This document shows positions 30,524 to 38,992 of a DNA stretch of 64,000 nt, piece by piece (position 1 is the stretch's first letter; each line of letters opens with the position of its first letter). Source of the DNA: CAIWHR01 sp963724975. GTDB taxonomy: Bacteria > Pseudomonadota > Gammaproteobacteria > Burkholderiales > Casimicrobiaceae. A program made the translations under genes and the position numbers. Below the pieces are notes generated by a model. It was given only the letters and a program-made list of their open reading frames with translations, was not told the DNA's origin and searched no databases. The stretch spans positions 469,035 through 533,034 of the forward strand of contig CAVRXB010000008.1 of NCBI GenBank assembly GCA_963724975.1, given 5' to 3'.

Positions 30524-30601
30524 GACGACCCCCACGCTCGCTTTGCTCGCTGCCCCCAGAGGGGGCGGGCCAGTCCCTTGGGGCGGCGCTGCGGGACTAA
30601 C
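30524..30601. repeat. GC-rich dyad element between dppB and dppC, REP-like
   Basis: The gap holds GCCCCC-AGA-GGGGGC (30552-30566), a perfect 6-bp stem with a 3-nt loop, flanked by GCTCGCTTTGCTCGCTG and CTTGGGGCGGCG. I recall very similar intergenic strings in Burkholderiales genomes, so it is probably a dispersed element. Inside an operon it could attenuate or stabilise the message. Confidence 0.5.
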
Positions 30602-31477
30602 ATGGCGACTCTTGCGATCGACGCCCTGCCGCGCGAGTCGAGCCCCGGGCGCCGGGCTTTCTCCCGCTTGCTGCACCGGCCCTCGGCGGTGCTGGGCCTG
30701 GTCGTCGTTGCCGCTTTCGTCGCCATCGCGCTCGCGGCGCCTCTCCTTGCGCCGTACGATCCGATTGCAACCAGCTGGAGCGCGATTCGCAAAGCGCCTT
30801 CGGCCGCACATCTGTTCGGTACCGACGAATTGGGACGCGATGTTTTCTCGCGAGTGATTTTCGGCGCGCGCGCGTCGCTGCTCGCCGGCGTCGTGTCGGT
30901 GCTGATCTCGCTGTCGCTGGGGATTCCGATTGGGCTTCTCGCCGGCTATATCGGGCGCTGGACCGATGGTGTCATCTCGCGTGTGACCGACGCGATGCTC
31001 GCAACACCGTTCCTGATTCTCGCGATCGCGCTTGCGGCATTTCTCGGGCCTAGCCTCACCAACGCAATGATCGCAATCGGGATTTCGGCGACACCCGTGT
31101 TCATCCGGCTCACGCGTGCGCAGGTGCTGAGCGTCAAAGTCGAAGACTACGTCGAGGCGGCACGGGCCGTCGGCAATCCGCACTGGCGAATTGCGCTCCG
31201 TCACATCCTACCCAACGTGGTGCCGCCGCTCATCGTCCAGGCCACGCTCGCGATCGCCGCGGCGGTGATCGCCGAGGCGAGTCTCTCGTTTCTCGGGCTC
31301 GGCCAGCAGCCCCCGGCGCCAAGCTGGGGAAGCATGCTCAACACCGCGAAGAACTACATCGAGCAGGCGCCGTGGATGGCCGTGTGGCCGGGTGTCTCGA
31401 TCTTCGCGCTGGTGCTGTCGTTCAATCTGCTGGGTGACGGGCTGCGCGATGCGCTCGATCCGCGGCAGGTGCGCTGA
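30602..31477 (+). CDS. dppC: ABC transporter permease (DppC-type)
   Basis: A 291-residue permease that completes the importer. The N-terminal OppC-type helix (AVLGLVVVAAFVAIALAAPLL) is followed by HLFGTDELGRDVFSRVIFGAR, the hallmark of the DppC/OppC family. The coupling motif is YVEAARAVGNPHWRIALRHILPNVVP and the C-terminal helices end in LGDGLRDALDPR, also diagnostic. ATG30602 was preferred over an earlier in-frame codon at 30578 because it begins close to the first helix. Confidence 0.92.
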   Translation: MATLAIDALPRESSPGRRAFSRLLHRPSAVLGLVVVAAFVAIALAAPLLAPYDPIATSWSAIRKAPSAAHLFGTDELGRDVFSRVIFGARASLLAGVVSVLISLSLGIPIGLLAGYIGRWTDGVISRVTDAMLATPFLILAIALAAFLGPSLTNAMIAIGISATPVFIRLTRAQVLSVKVEDYVEAARAVGNPHWRIALRHILPNVVPPLIVQATLAIAAAVIAEASLSFLGLGQQPPAPSWGSMLNTAKNYIEQAPWMAVWPGVSIFALVLSFNLLGDGLRDALDPRQVR

Positions 31478-31504
31478 GGATCCTGCCGCCGATCGTGTGT
31501 TCGA

Positions 31505-32002
31505 TCATTTCGCCTTGACGCTCGACGTGATGCTTGCGATGACGCCCGAGGCTTTGCTGAAGGCCTCCGCATCCGCGCCATTGACGGCGTGCCGCTGCGC
31601 GACATAGGCGAAATCGGTGTAGGCCGCCCACACGTCGCCTTTTTCATCTTGCAGCACCAGCAGCCGGACGGGCCAGTCGAGGCCGGCAAGCGGATTGGCG
31701 CGGATGAACAGCGTGCCGAGCGGCGGGTTGCCGAAAATGAGCAGCGTCGAAGGACGAAGCTTGATACCGGCATCGGCGGCGAGCTTCGCCTGGTCGATTT
31801 CCATGAAAAACGTGATGCCCTTGGCGGCGACATCGGCCTTGAGGCGCGCCACGGTCTCGGCGACCGAATAGGCGCTCTTGACCCTGACGATGCCGCTTTC
31901 GGCCACCGGCTGTACAGGGTTCTGCGCGCCCGCGGGGCCTACTATGGAGACTGCAAGGAAGGCGGCAGTTGCCGCTGCGAAGCAAAATTGGGCGATCTTC
32001 AT
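31505..32002 (-). CDS. exported DUF302 protein
   Basis: A 165-residue protein with a signal peptide (FAAATAAFLAVSIVGPAGA) followed by a DUF302 domain: SAYSVAETVARLKADVAAKGITFF, then PSTLLIFGNPPLGTLF and the C-terminal LDWPVRLLVLQDEKGDVW. DUF302 proteins are small periplasmic or membrane-associated proteins of unknown role. It converges with dppC (27 nt between stops) and appears to be monocistronic. Confidence 0.88.
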   Translation of the reverse strand: MKIAQFCFAAATAAFLAVSIVGPAGAQNPVQPVAESGIVRVKSAYSVAETVARLKADVAAKGITFFMEIDQAKLAADAGIKLRPSTLLIFGNPPLGTLFIRANPLAGLDWPVRLLVLQDEKGDVWAAYTDFAYVAQRHAVNGADAEAFSKASGVIASITSSVKAK

Positions 32003-32133
32003 GAGATGTCCTTCAATGTTGGATTTGATGACGGATGGACCCTCGGACGAAGCATCCGCCGACGGTCCGCACGCGAATTGGTCGCAGGCGCTCGCGCAGA
32101 CTTACACAGGCGAGAGCGTTGAAGGCGTCAAAG

Positions 32134-33924
32134 CTAAGCCGCGTCCCATTGACCCAGGGTGTGGATGAGATCGCGACCGATCTTCTCCGGCACGTACTCG
32201 GGGCGCGTGACTGCCGGTGACGATCGTTCGAAAATCCCGGGCGCTGCTGCCGCAAGTCCGGCGCGGGTGTCGGCATTGCAAGCCGCCGCCGCGAGAGCCT
32301 CCGGATCGATCCACGCAATCTGCCCGGACACGATACGCGCGTAGATCCGGCCGCTCGCCTGATCGGCAAAATTGACCTCGCGGAATCGGCGCACGCACTC
32401 GACGAGAAACGCCGCGTTCATCGCGGGCGCGAGCAACGGCGCGTCGGCGTAAAGCGATTCGGCCCCCCGCGCATCGATGTTCACGCGCTGGTAGCGCTCG
32501 ATGCCGAGCAGGCACGAGATATCGAGAACGTTGAGCACATCGTTCCAGCCAAACGCCACGGTCCGCGGCCGCTCGCCCACTGACACGCTGTTGTCGAGGA
32601 ATTCGAAATGGACGCGCTTGTCGGTACGGTTCGCCCACGTAAAGAACAAGCCGGGCATGCCGGCATAGGCCTCGACGCCATGGGCGAGCACATCGTCGAC
32701 GGCTTTGTAGCGGCCGACGTCGAGCCCGCGTTTCCATGCGCGCTCGACGAGTGACGCCGGCGGTGTGATCATGAAGAACAGATAGACGATTTGCCCGAAG
32801 CGCGTGAGCAGGTTGCTTCCCGCCTCGACTGAATCGGGTGCGAAGCTGTCGAAGCGGAAGCGGTCGATCAGCAAATGCGTCATGCCGCCGCGCATGGCCT
32901 TGCGCGCCATATAGCGGTCGAGCTTGAGGTCGACGATGTGCAATTCGTCGCCGGTGAAGGCGCCGGCGTACTTGTAAGCGTCGCCAAGGCTCGCATAGTC
33001 GAGCAGCTGCTTGCGCCAGATGTCGGGACTGATGAGTGCGAATTCCGCCCAGTCGACGCCGATCCGTCCGGCCAGATTGCGCTGCAGCGGCCGCAACGTG
33101 CTCTTGCCCGACGCCGACGGCCCTTTCGTGTTCATCACGACCGGGCTCGCCTGCCGCGGAAGGCGGCGAAACCCTTCGCGGTCGGCGGCGCTGTTCAGCA
33201 CGGGCTCGAGCGTGGCGCCGATGCGGTCGCCGCCCAATTCGTTGCACGCCAATCCTGTCGCGAGCGACGCGATGATCTCGCGCGTGCCCCACGGCCGGCC
33301 ATGACGGCTCAGCAACGCGCGGACCACGCGCGAGAGCGCTCGGCAGGCGGCGCGGTCGACATCGCTGTCGCCGATTCGCGCTTGCTCATCCCACCGTTCG
33401 ATGACACGCGTATCCCATTCCGACGTGGATTCGCCGACCGCAGGGTCCAGTGCGCGCCGACCCAGCACCGTCGCAAGCCACGAGCGCCGTGGCGATGGCG
33501 CCGGTGACGGATGGCGCATCAGCGCCCCGAGTTCGGCATCGACCTTTGCCGTAAGCGCCGACTTGGCGTTGTCGTATTCGGCGGTAAGCTCGGACATCCG
33601 CGGCTCGACATGATTCGTCAGCAGCGTGCGCACGATTGCGCGGAAGTTGATGCCGAGATCCTCGATCCTCGAACCGTCGGGCACGGAGAAATCCGCCATG
33701 ACGCGCACCAGGATTTCGTGCAGCGCGAGCCGCTCCGGCCGGAACACCACGAGATCCGCGACGCCTGTGCCGGTAAGATCGGCAAGCTCCTGCGTGTCGG
33801 TGAGCGAGGTGAAGACGTTTTCCGGGCGGAAGATGGTTGCCAGATGCGCGATTGCGCGCGGCACCTGCGACTGCAGGCCCGGATTCCAGGGGCCGAATGC
33901 GCCGGCGTCGTCGAGGGCATTCAC
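32134..33924 (-). CDS. large P-loop protein with zeta-toxin-like kinase core
   Basis: A 596-residue cytosolic protein. Residues 1-255 are helical and unrecognised. A phosphate-binding loop, GPSASGKST, lies at 268-276 after a short strand, followed by DWAEFALISPDIWRK (291-305), which resembles the region after the P-loop in zeta-toxin-type kinases, where an Asp acts on the sugar substrate. A second strand is LLIDRFRFDS (351-360), and a possible arginine lid is VERAWKRGLDVGRY (393-406). The last 150 residues are unique. It lies 33 nt downstream of the ClpX-like gene, so both are probably one transcript. No small antitoxin gene is next to it, so it is not a plain toxin-antitoxin pair. Confidence 0.7.
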   Translation of the reverse strand: MNALDDAGAFGPWNPGLQSQVPRAIAHLATIFRPENVFTSLTDTQELADLTGTGVADLVVFRPERLALHEILVRVMADFSVPDGSRIEDLGINFRAIVRTLLTNHVEPRMSELTAEYDNAKSALTAKVDAELGALMRHPSPAPSPRRSWLATVLGRRALDPAVGESTSEWDTRVIERWDEQARIGDSDVDRAACRALSRVVRALLSRHGRPWGTREIIASLATGLACNELGGDRIGATLEPVLNSAADREGFRRLPRQASPVVMNTKGPSASGKSTLRPLQRNLAGRIGVDWAEFALISPDIWRKQLLDYASLGDAYKYAGAFTGDELHIVDLKLDRYMARKAMRGGMTHLLIDRFRFDSFAPDSVEAGSNLLTRFGQIVYLFFMITPPASLVERAWKRGLDVGRYKAVDDVLAHGVEAYAGMPGLFFTWANRTDKRVHFEFLDNSVSVGERPRTVAFGWNDVLNVLDISCLLGIERYQRVNIDARGAESLYADAPLLAPAMNAAFLVECVRRFREVNFADQASGRIYARIVSGQIAWIDPEALAAAACNADTRAGLAAAAPGIFERSSPAVTRPEYVPEKIGRDLIHTLGQWDAA

Positions 33925-33957
33925 GAAGCGCGCAGCGGGTAGGCGGACGCTAAGCTT

Positions 33958-34998
33958 CTAGGGCTGAGCGGCCACCATGTCCGCCATCGAATAGGCCGGA
34001 TCGGCGAACAGCGACGTGATGTCCACTTTGCGGATTGCCGGGTTGTCGGGGACGGCGAACAGGATCGGCGCGATCAGCTCCTCGAAAATGCCGCGCAGGC
34101 TGCGGGCGCCCGTCTTGTATTCGATCGCGATTTCCGAGATCTGCTCGAAAACCTTGCGCTCGACGGTCAGCTCGACGCCTTCGTGACGGAATATCTGTTG
34201 GAACTGACTATAGATTGAATCCTTGGGCTCGGTGAGGATGCGGACCAGCATTTCGCGCGAAAGATCGCCGAAGCGCGCGATGATCGGCAGGCGCCCGGTG
34301 AATTCCGGGATGAGGCCGAACATGAAGAGATCGGTCGGCTTCACGCGCGTGTTGAGACGGTCGAGGATCCGCTTGTTGTCGGCGTTGTCGGTGGAGATGA
34401 ACCCAAAGCCATGTGTCTGCGACATGATGTCATCGAGCCCAACGAAGGCGCCGCCGCAAATGAACAGGATGTTTGTCGTATCGACATATTGGGTGTCCTG
34501 CAGCTTGACTTGCGAACCCTCCATGATCTTGAGCAGCGCATGCTGGACGCTTTCGCCCGAGACTGCGCGCGGTTCCTTGCCCGCCTTGAGCTTGTCGATC
34601 TCGTCGATGAACACGATCCCGTGCTGCGCCTTGTGGATGTCGCCGCCGGCCTTGTCGACGAGACGCTGCAGGATGGCCTCGATCTCGTCGTTGACGTAGC
34701 GCGTCTGCGCGAGCGAGGTCGCTTCCGCCGTGACAAACGGAACGCCGAGAATCCGCGCCAGTGTCTCGCACATCAACGTCTTTCCGGTGCCGGATGGTCC
34801 GATCATCAGCACGTTGCTCTTGGTGATCGGCACACCTTCCGCCGTCGAATGGGCAATCTTGCGGAAATGCGCGTAGACAGCGACCGCGACGGTCTTTTTG
34901 GCGTCATCCTGGCCGATGACGTAACGATCGAGCGCCTCGACGATTCGGCGCGGCGTCAGCTTTGGATCGAGCACGGAGACGGTCGGGGAGGGGGCCAT
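33958..34998 (-). CDS. ClpX-like AAA+ ATPase lacking the zinc-binding domain
   Basis: A 346-residue ClpX-family unfoldase. Walker A GPSGTGKT (67-74), Walker B IVFIDE (128-133), LIPEFTGRLPII (229-240) and sensor 2 GARSLRG (297-303) are all ClpX-like. Three features differ from housekeeping ClpX: it begins directly at the AAA fold (DPKLTPRRIVEALDRYVIGQ), so the N-terminal zinc-binding domain is absent; the pore loop normally reading GYVG is RYVN (100-103); and the protein is about 80 residues shorter. HGFGF (196-200) lies where ClpX has its ClpP-docking loop. It may unfold a special substrate or act without ClpP. Its neighbours are a binding lipoprotein (9 nt upstream) and the P-loop kinase downstream. 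Confidence 0.85.
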   Translation of the reverse strand: MAPSPTVSVLDPKLTPRRIVEALDRYVIGQDDAKKTVAVAVYAHFRKIAHSTAEGVPITKSNVLMIGPSGTGKTLMCETLARILGVPFVTAEATSLAQTRYVNDEIEAILQRLVDKAGGDIHKAQHGIVFIDEIDKLKAGKEPRAVSGESVQHALLKIMEGSQVKLQDTQYVDTTNILFICGGAFVGLDDIMSQTHGFGFISTDNADNKRILDRLNTRVKPTDLFMFGLIPEFTGRLPIIARFGDLSREMLVRILTEPKDSIYSQFQQIFRHEGVELTVERKVFEQISEIAIEYKTGARSLRGIFEELIAPILFAVPDNPAIRKVDITSLFADPAYSMADMVAAQP

Positions 34999-35007
34999 TG
35001 ACGCATC

Positions 35008-35811
35008 TTACCGTGGGGCCGGCGGCGCGACGGCAGCGCCTTCGATGCCGTTCGCGCGCAACGCGTCGGCGACGAATCCGGATGCCTTCATGTCCTCGAC
35101 GAAAGTCGCGAGATAACGCGCACCGGCGGGGCGGCCCTTGGGGACTGCCATCGCCTGCTCGATCACCATGAAGCGCCCTTCCAGCAGCCGTACGCCGGGC
35201 GTCACTCGCGCGGAGGCTTCGAGCTGCTGTTTCACCGCCGCGCCCGCTTCGGCGCGCTGCACGATCATGCCTTCGACGACGGCCTGCGACGTCGCGACGT
35301 GCACGATCGTCGCGTGCTTCAGCTCGCGCGAAAGATAGAGGTCGTAGGCGCTGCCCTTCGCCGCCACGATCCGCACCCCATCGCGGTCGACATCGGCATT
35401 GGTGCGGATCGGCGAATACTGCGGGACGACGTAAGCACCTTCGATCAGCACATACGGCGCCGTGTAGTCCATGTCGACCCCGCGCTTTGGATCGATCGCA
35501 ACGAACGCGATGTCCCAGGCTCCCGTCGTCGCATTGTCGACGACCTTGCCTGCTGCATCGTAGGTGACGAGTTCGAGCGGAACGCCGAGCCTGCGCGCGA
35601 GCTCACGGGAAAGCGCGACCGACACGCCGCGAGGCTCGCCGCTCGCTGGATCCTTCGCAGCGAGTACGGCATTGCCGAAATTGATCGCTGCGCGCAACGT
35701 TCCCGTCGGCGCGAGCGACGCGGCGACTCCTGGTGGGGCGGAGGTGGGCGCGGGCGTCATGCATGCGGCGAGCAAGACCGCCACGCCGAGCAAAGCGCCG
35801 CTTCGGGTCAC
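35008..35811 (-). CDS. substrate-binding lipoprotein, amino-acid-type (SBP family 3)
   Basis: A 267-residue protein with lipobox LLAAC (cysteine at about 17) and a family 3 periplasmic binding fold: LRAAINFGNAVLA at the start of the mature domain, SVALSRELARRLGVPLELVTYD, WDIAFVAIDPKRGVDMDYTAPYVLIEGAYV and a final FVEDMKASGFVADAL. No permease or ATPase gene is adjacent. It lies 9 nt upstream of the ClpX-like gene in the same direction, and its start overlaps the DUF4124-like gene's stop, suggesting a four-gene transcript with odd contents. Confidence 0.85.
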   Translation of the reverse strand: MTRSGALLGVAVLLAACMTPAPTSAPPGVAASLAPTGTLRAAINFGNAVLAAKDPASGEPRGVSVALSRELARRLGVPLELVTYDAAGKVVDNATTGAWDIAFVAIDPKRGVDMDYTAPYVLIEGAYVVPQYSPIRTNADVDRDGVRIVAAKGSAYDLYLSRELKHATIVHVATSQAVVEGMIVQRAEAGAAVKQQLEASARVTPGVRLLEGRFMVIEQAMAVPKGRPAGARYLATFVEDMKASGFVADALRANGIEGAAVAPPAPR

Positions 35812-36299
35812 CGCGACAGCGGCGGAATTCGCGTCGGAACGACGCTGCGCCGTACGCCCCGGCGATCGGGACGCGCTTCAGGGGGGCGTTGTCGATACTG
35901 CGGAACACCGGCGAAGGCCGCATAGCCGTACGGGAAATAGCCTGCCACGTCGGCATAGGCGGTTGCGTCGTAGTTGGGCGCGTAGTTTGGCGCGTAGTTG
36001 GGTTCAACCACGTATTGCTGCCGCTCCAATGCGGCGCGGCGCAGGTCGGTGATTCGCTGCGCACTGCTGCGATCGAGCGCATCGCGCTCGCGCTCGAGGC
36101 GCGCGACGGCGGCCGGATCGGCATCACCGGCACGAAGATCGAGTTGCTCGCCGTCTTTGCACGGCAGATCGGTATAGACAACCGCGAGGTGGCGGTCGAA
36201 GCATTTGTAGATCGGAGCGGGTGCCGCCCATCCAAGCGGTGCGAGGAGGGCGGCCGCCAGCGTGGCGGCGAAGCATTTGCCGAAACTTTGTGCGGTCAT
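35808..36299 (-). CDS. small exported DUF4124-like protein with NYAP repeats
   Basis: From ATG36299 it has 163 residues: a signal peptide (FAATLAAALLAPLGWA), then IYKCFDRHLAVVYTDLPC, matching the start of DUF4124-type proteins that carry a paired Cys. A charged coiled-coil-like stretch follows, then a tandem PNYAPNYAPNYD and an Arg/Pro-rich end. The frame is open to 36461, but the later ATG gives a clean signal peptide. It overlaps the next lipoprotein gene by 4 nt. Function unknown. Confidence 0.65.
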   Translation of the reverse strand: MTAQSFGKCFAATLAAALLAPLGWAAPAPIYKCFDRHLAVVYTDLPCKDGEQLDLRAGDADPAAVARLERERDALDRSSAQRITDLRRAALERQQYVVEPNYAPNYAPNYDATAYADVAGYFPYGYAAFAGVPQYRQRPPEARPDRRGVRRSVVPTRIPPLSR

Positions 36300-36471
36300 T
36301 GCGGTGGACCCTGCGCTCGATTCTACGCCGATCGTGGTAAGCAAACAGGCAGTCCGCGTGTCCTGTTCCAGCCATTCGCCAACGCGGATCCCGCCCGGTT
36401 CGCCTGCGGCTCGTGCGAACTTCCCTGATTCTTGCTTGTCGGCGGAACCGCCCGCCGTCACGGGGACGAAA

Positions 36472-37239
36472 TCATGGCTTTACGAACCGCAGCGCGAACT
36501 TGTCGGTGGGCACTTTCGGCTCGTTCGACGAGTCGGTGCGCGTATCCGCCGGATTGCGCAGGAAATTACCCTCGGCCTCGAGCACGAACCCCGCTTGCTG
36601 CAGCTCCGTGCGCACGACCGCTTCGTCGATCCGGTGCAGCGTCTTGCCTTCGGTGATGCCCGTGCCGGGCCGGCCGGAGTGATCGACCACGACGAGATGC
36701 CCGCCGGTTTTCAGCGCAGCGTACAGCCGCTGGTTCATCTTGGCGCGATCGACGGGCAGGTAGCTGATGTCGTGGTAGTTGAGCACGATCGTGATGAGAT
36801 CAAGCTTCGGCGCGTCCGGCGGAACGGGATCTTCGAAGGGGCGTTCGACGACGATGAGATTCGCCTGCGGATGATCGACGAGGCGCTTTTGCAGCGTCGG
36901 TCCCGGGCGCGGCGTCTGCGCGTAGAGCTTGCCATCCGGTGCGACCGCAAGCGCCAGCAATTGCGTCGTAAATCCGCCGCCTGCCGATACGTCGAGCACC
37001 ATCATGCCGGGCTTCGCTTGCGTGAACGGCAGGAATTCGACCGGGCGGCGCGACGCGTCCATGCGGCGGTCCTGATCCGTGCGGATCGGACTCTCGATGA
37101 CTTTCCGGTAGCGCTCGGCGGCGGCGGCCGGCGTTTCGACCGGCGTAGTCGCGCAGCCAAAGACCGTAGCCGCGAGGCCGGCAACTCCAGCGAGCATGAG
37201 GAGGTGGCTGCAGATCACTCGCGGGTAATGGTTGTTCAT
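36472..37239 (-). CDS. lipoprotein-type class I SAM-dependent methyltransferase
   Basis: From ATG37239 (GGAAAG just upstream) it has 255 residues. It starts with an export signal ending in lipobox TVFGC at about 26-30, then a Rossmann-type methyltransferase domain: motif I VLDVSAGGGFTTQLLA, motif II region LYAQTPRPG and a VLNYHDI strand, ending in FALRFVKP. An exported or membrane-anchored methyltransferase is unusual because SAM is cytosolic; many members of this subgroup keep the fold but their activity is not established. It lies downstream of a small exported protein (53 nt gap). Confidence 0.75.
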   Translation of the reverse strand: MNNHYPRVICSHLLMLAGVAGLAATVFGCATTPVETPAAAAERYRKVIESPIRTDQDRRMDASRRPVEFLPFTQAKPGMMVLDVSAGGGFTTQLLALAVAPDGKLYAQTPRPGPTLQKRLVDHPQANLIVVERPFEDPVPPDAPKLDLITIVLNYHDISYLPVDRAKMNQRLYAALKTGGHLVVVDHSGRPGTGITEGKTLHRIDEAVVRTELQQAGFVLEAEGNFLRNPADTRTDSSNEPKVPTDKFALRFVKP

Positions 37240-37292
37240 TTGCTTTCCGAAAGTGGCGGAGTGGAAAGTGGTGCGATAACCGGCCATCGCGG

Positions 37293-37784
37293 CTACTTGA
37301 ACGGAGAATCGGTTCCCGGCGATTTCACGAGCGGGGAGGGAAGTTTCTTGGTTGTGCAAAGCCAGTCGAGCATCGCGTCGCCCAGCGTGTTCGCCTTGAT
37401 CTTGCGCAGCTCGACTTCCTTCGGCGGAATCTCGAATCGCGCGACGACCGCATTCTTGTCATCATGGTAGATCATCGCGGCGGCGCCCATCGACCGCTTC
37501 GCGCAATCGGCGACGTTGTACGCGAGCATCTCGGCATACTGCCGCATTTCGCCATTCTCGTCGCGGATCGGCTGCGTCTTCTTTGGCAACGTGCGGAACC
37601 AGCCGCCGCGCCTTCCAGCCCCGTCGACCACGGAGGGCGACGCTTGCACCTGGAGCTCGGCGCCGTCCGGTTGCGCGCCGAGAAAGACGAATTTCTCGGC
37701 AATGGACACCGAAGGGAAGAACGCGAGAGCGAACGCGCCGGCCGCGGTACACAACGGATAGACCCATGAGCGCCGCGCCTTCAT
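37293..37784 (-). CDS. small exported protein, surface-adhesin-E-like
   Basis: A 163-residue protein with a signal peptide (TAAGAFALAFFPSVSIA). The mature part includes YAEMLAYNVADCAKRSMG, which resembles a conserved segment of small surface-adhesin-E-type exported proteins, and a second Cys near the end (WLCTTKK) that could form a disulfide. It lies between msrA and the methyltransferase gene in the same direction. Function unknown. Confidence 0.65.
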   Translation of the reverse strand: MKARRSWVYPLCTAAGAFALAFFPSVSIAEKFVFLGAQPDGAELQVQASPSVVDGAGRRGGWFRTLPKKTQPIRDENGEMRQYAEMLAYNVADCAKRSMGAAAMIYHDDKNAVVARFEIPPKEVELRKIKANTLGDAMLDWLCTTKKLPSPLVKSPGTDSPFK

Positions 37785-37847
37785 CAGCCAGGCATTATCC
37801 GCGCATTCGGCATTTTCCCTCCGATCACGCGCCTCCGCCGCGGCACC

Positions 37848-38513
37848 TCAGCGCTTCGCGTAGAGTTCCGGCCATTCTTTTTGCAACGCCCCGAGCTTGG
37901 GCAAATCGTGGATGACGATATACGGCTGCGTCGGATGCAGCGCGAGGTAGTTCTGGTGATAATCCTCGGCAGGCCAGAAGGCGGGCAGCTTGGCGACCTG
38001 CGTGACGATGGGGCTCTTGAAGGCCTTGGCCTTGTCGAGCTGCGCGACGTAGGCTTCAGCGACGCGCTTCTGGTCGTCGTTCATGTAAAAGATCGCGGAA
38101 CGGTATTGGGGCCCATAGTCCGGGCCCTGCCGATCGAGCTGGGTCGGGTCGTGCGCCACTGAAAAGAAGACGGCTAGGAGCTGACCGTAGGACACCTGCG
38201 CCGGGTCGTACGTGACCTCGACCGCCTCGGCGTGGCCCGTCCTTCCCGTGCCGACCTGCTCGTACGTTGGTCTTACGACCATCCCGCCCGCGTAACCCGA
38301 TACGGCACGCGAGACACCCTTGACGTGCCGGAACACGGCCTCGACGCCCCAGAAGCACCCGCCGGCGAAAACGGCCGTTTGGGGGCCCTTGACCGACGCC
38401 GCGGGGATATCCGTAGCGGGCGCGGGCAACGGCGCGGCCTGACCCGGCGAAAATCCGGCCAGCAGCAGCGCGGTTAGAGCGGTTGCCGATTTCCAGAGCT
38501 TGGTACCTCGCAT
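37848..38513 (-). CDS. msrA: peptide-methionine (S)-S-oxide reductase, exported
   Basis: A 221-residue MsrA that reduces methionine S-sulfoxide in proteins. The catalytic Cys is in AVFAGGCFWGVEA; other family motifs are GYAGG, GRTGHAEAVEVTYDP, FFSVAHDPTQLDRQGPDYGPQYRS and AEDYHQNYL. A signal peptide (ATALTALLLAGFSPGQAA) predicts a periplasmic form. ATG38513 has AGGAG 8 nt upstream; a TTG at 38519 is the alternative. It is divergent from the small lipoprotein at 38684. Confidence 0.92.
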   Translation of the reverse strand: MRGTKLWKSATALTALLLAGFSPGQAAPLPAPATDIPAASVKGPQTAVFAGGCFWGVEAVFRHVKGVSRAVSGYAGGMVVRPTYEQVGTGRTGHAEAVEVTYDPAQVSYGQLLAVFFSVAHDPTQLDRQGPDYGPQYRSAIFYMNDDQKRVAEAYVAQLDKAKAFKSPIVTQVAKLPAFWPAEDYHQNYLALHPTQPYIVIHDLPKLGALQKEWPELYAKR

Positions 38514-38642
38514 CGTCAATCTCCTGTTCAGTGGGACGCCCAGCTTTCGTCGGGCACCTCCATTGGTCGTTGCAGCGGCGCAATCATTTCAGCGTCACTC
38601 CTTCGACCTGCCGGCGCGCCTTCCGTTCGTCGTCCTACCCCC

Positions 38643-38651
38643 TGCTATGAT
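38643..38651 (+). promoter_or_regulatory. extended -10 promoter upstream of the small lipoprotein
   Basis: TGCTATGAT is an extended -10 element (TGn plus TATGAT). A good -35 is not visible, as is common with extended -10 promoters. Transcription would begin near 38658, some 26 nt before the ATG at 38684. Confidence 0.4.
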
Positions 38652-38683
38652 CTGCCACCGGTATCTCGCTGCGATGCCTGAAC

Positions 38684-38959
38684 ATGCCTGTTTTCCGCCG
38701 CTTACCGCATATTCTGGCTTCGGCCGCATTCGCCCTGACGGGATGCGCGTCGACTTCCGTGCGCACGGCAGACGACTACGACCCGGGAAGCACGCCGCAA
38801 GCGCAGTTTCAGAAGGGAGCTTCACTGTGCGACAAGCAGGCGGAGTCCGACGAAAAGAACATGGGGACGGGTGCGCTCGATCCGACGCACAGCACGTACA
38901 ACCGGATGTTCGACGCCTGCATGCGCGCGAGCGGCTGGACGCGCAAGCCGGCGAAGTAG
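38684..38959 (+). CDS. small lipoprotein
   Basis: A 91-residue protein with lipobox LTGC (Cys at about 21) and a small mature domain containing three further cysteines (LCDKQA, ACMRA and the acylated one), ending SGWTRKPAK. Many betaproteobacterial genomes have such small lipoproteins of unknown role. It is divergent from msrA and convergent with the next binding-protein gene (33 nt apart). Confidence 0.75.
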   Translation: MPVFRRLPHILASAAFALTGCASTSVRTADDYDPGSTPQAQFQKGASLCDKQAESDEKNMGTGALDPTHSTYNRMFDACMRASGWTRKPAK

Positions 38960-38992
38960 TGGCCCGTAAATGGGCGCGGCTCCCGGTACCCT

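Noticed and set aside
32134..33924. Plain zeta toxin-antitoxin system
   Set aside because: The protein is more than twice the size of zeta toxins and no small antitoxin gene lies beside it; the kinase resemblance is kept as a finding only.
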